From DASUFI01 sp036274635 (GTDB taxonomy: Bacteria; Planctomycetota; B15-G4): a stretch of DNA of 14,516 nt. The notes beneath the pieces were generated by a model. The model worked only from the letters and a program-made list of their open reading frames with translations, did no database searches and had not been told where the DNA came from. The stretch covers positions 1 to 14,516 of the forward strand of contig DASUFI010000045.1 of NCBI GenBank assembly GCA_036274635.1, in the 5' to 3' direction. This document shows, piece after piece, positions 7,856 through 14,441 of the stretch. The position numbers were made by a program, and so were the translations under genes. How positions within the stretch are numbered: the stretch's first letter is position 1; every line of letters starts with the position of its first letter.

Positions 7856-9163
7856 ATGAGCGGGGAGCTGTGGATCATCCTCGGCCTGATCCTGGCCAAC
7901 GGCCTGCTGGCCGGGGCCGAGATGGCCGTGGTCACGGTGCGCTCGTCCCGGCTGCACGAGCTGATGGAGTCCGGACGCCGCGGCGCGCGCGCGCTGCACC
8001 GCCTGCGCGAGAACCCCGAGCGCTTCCTGGCCACGGTGCAGGTGGGCGCCACGGTCATCGGCTCGGGCGTCGCGGCCTACGGCGGCGCGTCGATCGCCGA
8101 TGACGTCGCCCTGTGGCTGCAGCGCCTGGGCATGTCGCCGGACGCCTCCGAGAGCCTCGCGCTGGTCATCGTGGTGGTGTGCATCAGCTTCCTCACCGTC
8201 GTGCTGGGCGAGCTGGTGCCCAAGTCGCTCGCGCTGCGCGCCGGCGAGCGCTACGCCCTGGTCATGGCGCGGCCGCTGGAGCTCCTCGCGCTCGCGTCCA
8301 CGCCGGTGGTGTGGTTCCTCACGGCCGTGAGCAACCTGGTGCTGCGGCCCTTCGGCGACAGCACGACCTTCACCGAGAGCAAGCTGTCCAAGGAGGAGGT
8401 GCGCTCGCTGGTGGACGAGGCCACCGAGGCGGGCACGGTGGACCCGGACGCGGGCGAGATCGCCAGTCGCGCCCTCGACTTCGCGGCGCTGACGGCCTCC
8501 GAGATCATGGTGCACCGCCGCTTCGTGGCCAGCCTGCCGCGCGACGCGGACGCCGAGGCGCTGCGGCGCACCTTCCTCGACGCCGGCCACCGCCGCCTGC
8601 CGGTCTTCGACGGCTCCATCGACAACGTCGTCGGCTACGTCTCCTGGCGCGACGTCGTCGAGCGCCTGTGGGAGGGCCGCCCGCTCGCGATGCAGGAGCT
8701 GCTGCGCGAGGCGCCCTACGTGCCCGAGTCCATGCCCGCCGTGGACCTGCTCAAGGACATGCAGCGCCGGCGCGCGCACATCGCCTTCGTGGTGGACGAG
8801 CATGGCGGCTTCTCCGGCATCGTCACGCTGGAGGACCTGCTCGAGGAGCTGGTGGGTGAGATCGTCTCCGAGCACGACGACGAAACGCCCTCCATCCGCG
8901 TCGAGCGCGACGGCAGCGCTCTGGTCCTGGGCACCTGCGCCCTGCGCGACGTGGACCGCACGCTGGAGCTGGAGCTGGACGAGCTCGACGACTCGACCAC
9001 GATGGGCGGCCTGTGCACCGCGTTGGCGGGCGGACGCGTGCCGCGCGGCGGCGAGACGCTCACGGCCGGCGACCAGGCCAGGCTGGAGGTGGTGGAGGCC
9101 TCGCCGCGCCGGGTGCGGCTGGTGCGGGTGCGCAAGCTGGAGCCCGTCCCCGAAGAGGCGTGA
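7856..9163 (+). CDS. CNNM/CorC (HlyC-like) membrane protein with DUF21 and paired CBS domains
   Basis: A 435-residue inner-membrane protein with full domain order. A DUF21 transmembrane domain covers about 1-150, with hydrophobic segments near 4-26, 98-118 and 128-148 and the signature GELVPKSLALR. Two CBS domains follow; in them HRRLPVFD and HIAFVVDEHGGFSGIVTLEDLLEEL are typical. A CorC_HlyC transporter-associated domain closes the protein. Family members are linked to magnesium or cobalt efflux and to resistance to divalent cations; the name hemolysin is historical. It begins 10 bp after the PP-loop/creatininase gene and so is probably co-transcribed with the enzymes. It may supply ion homeostasis rather than a pathway step. 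Length and motifs are normal. Confidence 0.9.
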   Translation: MSGELWIILGLILANGLLAGAEMAVVTVRSSRLHELMESGRRGARALHRLRENPERFLATVQVGATVIGSGVAAYGGASIADDVALWLQRLGMSPDASESLALVIVVVCISFLTVVLGELVPKSLALRAGERYALVMARPLELLALASTPVVWFLTAVSNLVLRPFGDSTTFTESKLSKEEVRSLVDEATEAGTVDPDAGEIASRALDFAALTASEIMVHRRFVASLPRDADAEALRRTFLDAGHRRLPVFDGSIDNVVGYVSWRDVVERLWEGRPLAMQELLREAPYVPESMPAVDLLKDMQRRRAHIAFVVDEHGGFSGIVTLEDLLEELVGEIVSEHDDETPSIRVERDGSALVLGTCALRDVDRTLELELDELDDSTTMGGLCTALAGGRVPRGGETLTAGDQARLEVVEASPRRVRLVRVRKLEPVPEEA

Positions 9164-9188
9164 CGGGACGGCGCCGCGGGCCTACACT
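9160..9188 (+). promoter_or_regulatory. Putative sigma-70-type promoter of the second FG-GAP gene
   Basis: GTGACG (9160-9165, overlapping the upstream stop codon) and TACACT (9183-9188) are separated by 17 bp, with four matches each to the TTGACA and TATAAT consensus. It would start a transcript about 20 nt before ATG 9213, just upstream of a GGAGGA ribosome site (9200-9205). This is the best promoter-like pair in the window. Confidence 0.42.
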
Positions 9189-9212
9189 CCGCCTCGGGCG
9201 GAGGATCTCGTC

Positions 9213-10475
9213 ATGCGCAGCCGGCTGCTCCTCGTTGCCTTGCTGCCGGGCCTCGCCGGCGCTGCCGCGCCCGAGGAGTTCGAGGCCACCACGCTGCACG
9301 ACGTCCGCAGCGGCGAGACGGACGACGGCTTCGGCTGGTCGCTGGCCACTGGCGAGATCGACGGCGACGGCTTCGCGGATTTCGCCGTCGGCGCACCCGG
9401 CGACGGCAAGGCGGGCCAGGACGCCGGCGCGGTCTACGTGTACTCCGGCCGCAAGCTCGAGCTCCTGCACGTGCTGCGGCCGGCGGAGGCGGGAGAGCGC
9501 TTCGGCGAGGTCATCGCTTTCTCCGACGTGGACCGCGACGGGCAGGGCGACGTGATCGTGGGCGCCCCGGCGCACGCCGGCGGCAAGGGCGCGCTGTACG
9601 CGTGCATCAAGCTCAGCAAGGACAAGCCGCCCAAGCCGCAGCGCCTGCTCGAGGGCGAGCGCGTCGGCGACCGGCTGGGCGCGTCCGTCTCCGCGGCGCC
9701 GGCGCGCCCGGGCCTCGATCTCGAGGGCGTGCTCGTCGGCGCGCCCGGCTCCGACGCGCCCGGCCGCGACGACGCCGGCCGCGCGACCGTGCTGCGCTTC
9801 AAGGGCGACCGCCTCAAGCCCGAGGTGGTGTTCGAATGGACCGGCGCGACGCTGGGCGCCGCGCTCGGCAGCTTCGTGGACTGGACCGGCGACCAGGACG
9901 AGGACGGCACCTGGGACCTGCTCGTGGGCGAGCCTGGCGCAGGCGCGGGCAAGAAGGGCGCCGGCATCCTGCGCGTGCTCGACGGCGCGGACGGCTCGCA
10001 GCTGCAGAGCTTCACCGGCGCCGCCGACGGCGACCGCTTCGGCGCGTGGGCTTCGCACGTGCGCCTCCACGGCGAGGGCGTGCAGTACCACGAGGTGGTG
10101 GTGGGCGCGCCCGGCGGAGCCTACGTGAAGGTCTTCGGCGCGCGCGACGGCGAGGAGCGCCGTCGCCTCCAGGGCCGCCCCGGCGAGCCCGGCTACGGCA
10201 CCTTCATCTCGCGCTCGGCGCGCCTCGGCGGCGAGTACCTCTACGCCTTCGCGGTGGCGTCGGTCGGCGCCGGCCCCAGGGCGCCGCAGGACTTCCGCGG
10301 CCTGCGCCTCTATTCCGGCGAGAACTTCGCCATGCTGCTGCAGCTGCCCTTCGAGAACGTCCGAGCGCTGCTGGCGATCGACGGGCTCGACGCGGAGATC
10401 GGCGACGAGTTCCTCGTGGCGGAGTCGCGCGCGGACGGGGACGTGGTGCATGTGGTGAGGGTGCGGCCGAAGTGA
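9213..10475 (+). CDS. Secreted FG-GAP repeat beta-propeller protein
   Basis: A 420-residue protein. The ATG at 9213 is supported by GGAGGA seven bases upstream and by the signal peptide it produces (MRSRLLLVALLPGLAGAA, 1-18); upstream codons in the same frame belong to the CNNM gene read out of frame. The mature part is built of FG-GAP blades. DGFGWSLATGEIDGDGFADF plus VGAP, then DVDRDGQGDVIVGAP, are good calcium-loop motifs. Later blades keep LLVGEP or VVVGAP but lose part of the DxDxDG loop, so calcium binding may be limited to the first blades. About six or seven blades would make one propeller. The last 100 residues are divergent. Export to the periplasm or cell surface is likely. Ligand unknown; relation to the neighbouring enzymes is not evident. 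Confidence 0.9.
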   Translation: MRSRLLLVALLPGLAGAAAPEEFEATTLHDVRSGETDDGFGWSLATGEIDGDGFADFAVGAPGDGKAGQDAGAVYVYSGRKLELLHVLRPAEAGERFGEVIAFSDVDRDGQGDVIVGAPAHAGGKGALYACIKLSKDKPPKPQRLLEGERVGDRLGASVSAAPARPGLDLEGVLVGAPGSDAPGRDDAGRATVLRFKGDRLKPEVVFEWTGATLGAALGSFVDWTGDQDEDGTWDLLVGEPGAGAGKKGAGILRVLDGADGSQLQSFTGAADGDRFGAWASHVRLHGEGVQYHEVVVGAPGGAYVKVFGARDGEERRRLQGRPGEPGYGTFISRSARLGGEYLYAFAVASVGAGPRAPQDFRGLRLYSGENFAMLLQLPFENVRALLAIDGLDAEIGDEFLVAESRADGDVVHVVRVRPK

Positions 10476-10485
10476 GGCTGGCGGA

Positions 10486-10504
10486 TGATCAAGGGGAGGG
10501 CACG
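10486..10504 (+). repeat. Partial head of the tandem repeat
   Basis: The 19 bases beginning TGATCAAGGGGAGGG are identical to the first 19 bases of copy A, 41 bp downstream, and differ from copy B at one base. The sequence then diverges, so this is a head without the hairpin, either a deletion remnant or a separate module. It starts 11 bp after the FG-GAP stop codon. Confidence 0.75.
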
Positions 10505-10526
10505 TGTGGGAACTGGGCGTGAGTGG

Positions 10527-10641
10527 TGATCAAGGGGAGGGCACGCCTGTCGACTACGAGTTCCTTTTTTCAGTCTGCGTGGAGTTTCGTGGCGATTCGG
10601 GCACTGTGCGGGCAGACAGAAAAATGGACTCGTAGTCGAGG
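10527..10641 (+). repeat. Tandem hairpin repeat, copy A (115 bp)
   Basis: Copies A and B align without gaps over 115 bp with 14 differences by eye (about 88% identity) and a 134-bp period. Each has a purine-rich head (AAGGGGAGGG), then a long imperfect inverted repeat. In copy A the arms are 10550-10578 and 10612-10639 around a 33-nt loop. The outer 12 bp pair perfectly, followed by one bulge, two mismatches and a T-tract paired with an A-tract. The size and palindromic layout recall ERIC- or MITE-like intergenic repeats, but the sequence matches none I recognise. Confidence 0.85.
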
Positions 10642-10660
10642 GGGTGGTGCGGGCGGTCGT

Positions 10661-10775
10661 TGATCGAGGGGAGGGCACGCCTGTCGACTGTGAATTCCTT
10701 TTTTCAATCTGCGTGACGTCTCGCGGCGACTTGGGGAGCGTGCGGGCAGACAGAAAAATGGACTCGTAGTCGAGG
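10661..10775 (+). repeat. Tandem hairpin repeat, copy B (115 bp)
   Basis: Second copy, with arms at 10684-10712 and 10746-10773. Its last 36 bases are identical to copy A, while all 14 substitutions lie in the head, left arm and loop. Four fall in the left arm: two would give G-U pairs in plus-strand RNA and two would be A-C mismatches, so its hairpin is weaker than that of copy A. It ends 69 bp before the epimerase start. Confidence 0.85.
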
Positions 10776-10829
10776 AACGTGGCGGCGTGGCCGGAGATAT
10801 TGGCGTGCCGGTCGACGGGGGGGCTTGGG

Positions 10830-10835
10830 CATACT
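10830..10835 (+). promoter_or_regulatory. Possible -10 element (CATACT) close to the epimerase start
   Basis: CATACT ends nine bases before ATG 10845 and no Shine-Dalgarno sequence lies between them. If active it would produce a nearly leaderless mRNA. No -35 box is visible at standard spacing. Confidence 0.25.
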
Positions 10836-10844
10836 GCCCTGCTG

Positions 10845-11912
10845 ATGAAGATCACCCGCGTCGAAGCCTGGCAGGTCGAGATGCGGCTCTCCGAGCCCTA
10901 CACGATCGCTTACGAGACAGTCGAGCGGGTGACCAACGTCTTCGTGCGCATCGTCACTAACCGCCGCGTCGCCGGCCACGGCTGCGCGGCGCCCGACGAG
11001 CAGGTCACCGGCGAGACGCCGGCCAGCGCGATGGCGGCGCTGCAGGGCCCCGTCGCCACGGAGCTCGCCGGCAGCGATCCGATGCGGCGCACGCTGCTCA
11101 TCGAGCAGCTGCGCGAGCCGCTGGCCGCGTCGCCCTCGGTGCGCGCCGCCGTCGACATGGCGCTCTTCGACCTCCTCGGCCAGGTGGCCAACCTGCCCGT
11201 GTGGAAGCTGCTGGGCGGCTTCCGCGACCGCATGCGCACGAGCATCACCATCGGCATCCTGCCGCTGGACGAGACGGTGGAGCGCGCGCGGCACTGGGTC
11301 GAGCAGGGCTTCCGCTGCCTCAAGCTGAAGGGCGGCAAGGACGCCGACGGCGACGCGGCGCGCCTGCTGGCCGTGCGCGCGGCGGTGGGCGAGGGCGTGG
11401 AGCTGCGCTTCGACGCCAACCAGGGCTTCGACGTGGAGCAGACGCTGCGCTTCGTGGAGGCCGCGCGCGGCGCGAAGCTCGAGATCGTGGAGCAGCCCAC
11501 GCCGCGCGGCGAGCCCGACCTGCTGGGGCGCGTGACGGCTGCGGTGCCGCTGAACATCATGGCCGACGAGTCCCTGGTCACGCTGCGCGACGCGTACCGC
11601 CTGGCGCGCAAGGGCCTGGCGGACATGGTCAACGTGAAGCTCATGAAGGTGGGCGGCATCGCCGAGGCGCGCCAGATCGACGCGGTCGCGCGCGCGGCGG
11701 GCCTCGAGTGCATGGTGGGCTGCATGGACGAGGCTGCGCTGGGCATCGCTGGCGGCCTGGCCTTCGCGCTCTCGCGGCCCAACGTGCACTACGCGGACCT
11801 CGACGGGCACGTCGGGCTGCAGGGCGATCCCTCGGCCGGCTGCGTGACACTCAAGGGCGGCACGCTGTTCCCCAGCGCGCAGCCCGGCCTCGGATGGATT
11901 CCGCCGGCATGA
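10845..11912 (+). CDS. Dipeptide epimerase, enolase superfamily (L-Ala-D/L-Glu epimerase / DgcA-like)
   Basis: A 355-residue enzyme of the muconate-lactonising/mandelate-racemase group. It inverts the alpha carbon of an amino-acid residue by two-base proton transfer at a magnesium site. The ATG at 10845 starts MKITRVEAWQ, the standard first strand of the family; the in-frame upstream ATG would add 22 unrelated residues. The whole active site is readable: KLK (K160, K162) and K265 as the acid/base lysines; D190, E216 and D241 as metal ligands; and D318-L-D320, the DxD motif that holds the substrate ammonium in dipeptide epimerases. These positions closely match B. subtilis YkfB numbering as I recall it. 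Substrate could be L-Ala-Glu, another dipeptide, or N-acetyl-glutamate as in DgcA. The next gene overlaps by ATGA. No obvious ribosome site. Confidence 0.88.
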   Translation: MKITRVEAWQVEMRLSEPYTIAYETVERVTNVFVRIVTNRRVAGHGCAAPDEQVTGETPASAMAALQGPVATELAGSDPMRRTLLIEQLREPLAASPSVRAAVDMALFDLLGQVANLPVWKLLGGFRDRMRTSITIGILPLDETVERARHWVEQGFRCLKLKGGKDADGDAARLLAVRAAVGEGVELRFDANQGFDVEQTLRFVEAARGAKLEIVEQPTPRGEPDLLGRVTAAVPLNIMADESLVTLRDAYRLARKGLADMVNVKLMKVGGIAEARQIDAVARAAGLECMVGCMDEAALGIAGGLAFALSRPNVHYADLDGHVGLQGDPSAGCVTLKGGTLFPSAQPGLGWIPPA

Positions 11913-13315
11913 ACTGGAAGCCCCTCCTGGACGGCTTGGCGGACCTGAAGGCCGCGCACATCTACGCCGTGCTGGGCTTCCTGCTCGGGCTGCTGCTCAC
12001 CGTGCGCCTGCTGCGCGACAAGGAGAAGAGCTCGGTCACGTTCGCGTGGCTGCTGGCGATGATCTTCGTGCCGTGGGTCGGCGTGCCCCTGTACCTGCTG
12101 CTGGGCGGGCGCAAGCTGCACCGGCGCGCGCGCGGCAAGCCGGTGCTGCTGGCCGAGGAGGGCGAGTCGCCGGCGCCGGAGGGCGTGTCCATCGCGCGCC
12201 TGCTCGCGGTGGAGGGCGTGCCGCAGCCGCGCCATGGCAACAGCGTGGAGTGGCTCGACGACGGCCAGGCCTCGTGGCGGCACCTGGTCGCGCTGATCGC
12301 CGGCGCGCGCACCTCGCTGGACGTGTCGCTCTTCATCGTGGGGCGCGACGAGGTGGGCGGCGAGCTGGTGCGCCTGCTGGCCGAGCGCGCGCGGGCCGGC
12401 GTGCGCGTGCGGCTGCTGGTCGACGCGCTGGGCAGCCTGCGCACGCGCGGCAAGTTCCTCGATCCGCTGCGCCAGGCCGGCGGGCGCGTGGGCGTGTTCA
12501 TGCCCATGCTGCCGCTGCGCCCGGGCCGCCGCGCGAACCTGCGCAACCACCGCAAGCTGGCCGTGGCCGACGGCTGCCGCGCGTGGGCCGGCGGGATGAA
12601 CGTCGCGCACGAGTACCTGGGCCCGGACGTCTTCAAGGAGCGCTGGATCGACCTGGCCGTGGGCCTGCAGGGGCCCGTGGTCGCGGACCTGCTGCGGGTC
12701 TTCGCCTCCGACTGGGCCTTCGCCACGCGCGAGGTGCTCGAGCCGCCAGCCGACACGCCGCGGGTGCCGGGCGCCGAGGCCGCCATGCAGCTCGTGCCGT
12801 GCGGCCCCGACGTGCCGCTCGACCCGCTGTCCGACGCGCTCTTCTCCCTGGTCTCGCAGGCGCGGCGGCGCGTGGTCATCGTGACGCCCTACTTCGTGCC
12901 GGACGACGCGCTGCAGCGCGCGCTGGTGCTGCAGGCGCGCATGGGCCGCGAGGTCCTCGTGCTGCTGCCCGCCAAGAGCAACCACGGCCTCGCCGACGTC
13001 GCGCGCCGGCCCTTCGTGCGCGAGCTGGTCGCGGCCGGCGCCCGCGTCATGCTGGTGCAGAACCACATGGTGCACGCCAAGTTCGTCCTCGTGGACGACG
13101 GCCCGTTGCTGCTGGGCTCGGCCAACGTGGACCTGCGCAGCCTCTACCTGAACTTCGAGCTGGGCATGCTCGTGGAGGACCCGGCCACGCTGGCGCGCGC
13201 CGAGGCCTGGCTTGCCCGCCTGCAGCGCATGAGCCTGCCGGCCGACGGCAAGCCTCCCGGCTTGTCCGGAGCCTGGCTGGAAGACGGCGCCCGCCTCCTC
13301 GCGCCCATGCTCTGA
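11909..13315 (+). CDS. cls: Cardiolipin synthase-like phospholipase D protein
   Basis: A 468-residue membrane protein with the bacterial cardiolipin synthase layout. Two N-terminal hydrophobic segments (about 14-35 and 42-63, the second ending VPLYLLLGG) are followed by two phospholipase D domains. HKD motif 1 is H214-x-K216-x4-D221 within NHRKLAVADG, followed by the usual GGMNVAHEYLG. HKD motif 2 is H389-x-K391-x4-D396 in VHAKFVLVDD, followed by GSANVDLRS. Both active-site halves are intact, so it should condense two phosphatidylglycerols, or a related pair, into cardiolipin at the inner membrane. It starts at an ATG overlapping the epimerase stop (ATGA), so it is translationally coupled to a gene of seemingly unrelated function. 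A different phosphatidyl acceptor cannot be excluded. Confidence 0.88.
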   Translation: MNWKPLLDGLADLKAAHIYAVLGFLLGLLLTVRLLRDKEKSSVTFAWLLAMIFVPWVGVPLYLLLGGRKLHRRARGKPVLLAEEGESPAPEGVSIARLLAVEGVPQPRHGNSVEWLDDGQASWRHLVALIAGARTSLDVSLFIVGRDEVGGELVRLLAERARAGVRVRLLVDALGSLRTRGKFLDPLRQAGGRVGVFMPMLPLRPGRRANLRNHRKLAVADGCRAWAGGMNVAHEYLGPDVFKERWIDLAVGLQGPVVADLLRVFASDWAFATREVLEPPADTPRVPGAEAAMQLVPCGPDVPLDPLSDALFSLVSQARRRVVIVTPYFVPDDALQRALVLQARMGREVLVLLPAKSNHGLADVARRPFVRELVAAGARVMLVQNHMVHAKFVLVDDGPLLLGSANVDLRSLYLNFELGMLVEDPATLARAEAWLARLQRMSLPADGKPPGLSGAWLEDGARLLAPML

Positions 13316-13331
13316 CGAGTCCGTCGAGGCA

Positions 13332-14216
13332 CTACGAGATCGTCGCGCTGGCGCTCGGCCGCGCAGCCTCGCCCCCGCTCAGCCCCAGCAGTCGCTCGCT
13401 CGCCGCCCAAAGCCTTTCCTGCGCGTCGCGGTCCCGGGCCCTCCGGGCCGGCATCCTGGGCTTGCTCTTCTCGAAGTACTGGCCCGTCAGCGCGGCGACC
13501 TCCGGCGACGTGGCCACGTACAGCGAGCAGGCCGCCCCCTGCTCGGGGGTCAGCTGGAACAGCTGAAGCAGCCTGACCAGGAGCCTCGGGTAGTCGCGCG
13601 TCAGCTCGGTGGCCACCACGCCCGGGTGGACGGCGTTCACCGTGACCCCGCGGCCTTCGAGGCGTCGGGCCAATCCCAAAGTGAAGAGCACGTTCGCCAG
13701 CTTGGACTGGCTGTAGGCGGCCGAGCCGCTGTAGCGGGCGCGCTCGAACTGCAGGTCGTCCCAGTGCATGCGGCCCCGGGAGTGCAAGGCCGAAGACACC
13801 ACCACGACCCGCGACGGCGCGCTGGCCCCGAGCACGGGCAGCAGCTCGTGCGTCAGCAGGAAGGTGCCCAGATGGTTCACGCCGAAGGTGAGCTCGAAGC
13901 CGTCGGAGGTCGTCCTGCGCGAAGGAGACCAGACGCCGGCGTTGTTGACCAGGACATCGAGCCGACCATGGGACGCCCTGAACTGGTGGGCGAAGGCCCG
14001 GATGCTCGCCTTGCTCCCGAGATCGAGCGCCAGCACCTGCAGGTCGTCCCGGCCCGAGCTGCGCGCGATGTCGTCGCGGGCCGCCTGCGCCTTGCCGAGG
14101 TCGCGGCAGGCCAGGATCACCGTCGCCCCCCGCGTCGCGAGACTTCGCGCCGTCTCCAGGCCGATGCCGCTGTTGCTCCCCGTGACGATGGCGACCTGGC
14201 CCTGCATTCCCGGCAT
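13332..14216 (-). CDS. Short-chain dehydrogenase/reductase (retinol-dehydrogenase-like)
   Basis: A 294-residue NAD(P)-dependent oxidoreductase of the classical to extended SDR type. TGSNSGIG (12-19) is the glycine-rich cofactor loop. R38 after the second strand suggests NADP preference. NNAG (91-94), S142 and Y168-x3-K172 (in AYSQSK) complete the catalytic set. The pattern resembles the retinol dehydrogenase/WW-domain oxidoreductase-like subgroup, often annotated simply as SDR. The ATG at 14216 is preferred over in-frame upstream starts because AGGGAG lies eight bases before it and the Rossmann strand begins immediately. TAGATT, 35 bp upstream, may be its -10 element. The gene is convergent with the cls-like gene (16 bp between stops) and divergent from the DedA gene. 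Substrate unknown. Confidence 0.9.
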   Translation of the reverse strand: MPGMQGQVAIVTGSNSGIGLETARSLATRGATVILACRDLGKAQAARDDIARSSGRDDLQVLALDLGSKASIRAFAHQFRASHGRLDVLVNNAGVWSPSRRTTSDGFELTFGVNHLGTFLLTHELLPVLGASAPSRVVVVSSALHSRGRMHWDDLQFERARYSGSAAYSQSKLANVLFTLGLARRLEGRGVTVNAVHPGVVATELTRDYPRLLVRLLQLFQLTPEQGAACSLYVATSPEVAALTGQYFEKSKPRMPARRARDRDAQERLWAASERLLGLSGGEAARPSASATIS

Positions 14217-14224
14217 GATCCGGA

Positions 14225-14230
14225 CTCCCT
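14225..14230 (-). promoter_or_regulatory. Ribosome binding site that fixes the SDR start
   Basis: On the minus strand AGGGAG precedes ATG 14216 by eight bases. It supports 14216 over a longer in-frame start at 14375, whose extra 53 residues are Arg/Ala/Pro-rich and unlike the family. Confidence 0.55.
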
Positions 14231-14250
14231 GCTGCTTGCGAGTCGCAGCC

Positions 14251-14256
14251 AATCTA
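14251..14256 (-). promoter_or_regulatory. Possible -10 element (TAGATT) for the SDR gene
   Basis: TAGATT on the minus strand lies 34 bp before the SDR start in an otherwise GC-rich divergent interval. There is no clear -35 box. Confidence 0.3.
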
Positions 14257-14441
14257 GAGCGCCGCAGCGGGCTCTGGCCATGGGACTTGCGCGCACCCGT
14301 CGCCGGGGGCGAGGCTGTCGCCCGCGCGCCCGTCCCGGCACCTGGCGGGCGCGCCGAGACACCGGAGTCCTGCATGCCCCGCCGCGCCCCGCCTGCTGCC
14401 GCCGCCCCGCGCGCGCCGGCCCCCCGGGAGTGCGCGCCGCG

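Larger units (their letters stand above)
10476..10844. other. 369-bp intergenic region carrying tandem hairpin repeats
   Basis: No supported gene lies here. A minus-strand open frame (10310-10855) spans it but crosses the repeats and the antisense of the FG-GAP gene. From left to right the interval holds a 19-bp partial repeat head (10486-10504), repeat copy A (10527-10641), a 19-bp spacer, repeat copy B (10661-10775), and a 69-bp upstream region of the epimerase. It has clear T and A tracts and lower GC than the coding sequence around it. Confidence 0.8.

Noticed and set aside
5424..7859. An 811-codon plus-strand frame overlapping the fusion gene
   Set aside because: It is Arg/Ala-rich throughout with no motif, while the overlapping frame has complete PP-loop, zinc and metal-site residues.
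5065..8058. A 997-codon open frame on the minus strand
   Set aside because: It lies antisense to four well-motivated genes, is Arg/Ala/His-rich with no recognisable domain, and is a known by-product of extreme third-position GC.
10550..10639. Hairpin as a rho-independent terminator
   Set aside because: The T-tract lies inside the stem rather than after it, and the stem sits 75 bp past the stop codon; a structural repeat explains it better.
10476..10844. CRISPR array
   Set aside because: There are only two full units of 115 bp with a 134-bp period, with a palindrome inside the unit and no series of unique spacers or cas genes.
10310..10855. A 181-codon minus-strand frame through the repeat region
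   Set aside because: It is antisense to the FG-GAP gene end and to the hairpin repeats, with no family match or ribosome site. Repeated peptide segments in it merely reflect the DNA repeats.
14217..14375. Longer N-terminus for the SDR protein
   Set aside because: The extra 53 residues are low-complexity, the Rossmann strand starts right after 14216, and a good ribosome site precedes 14216.
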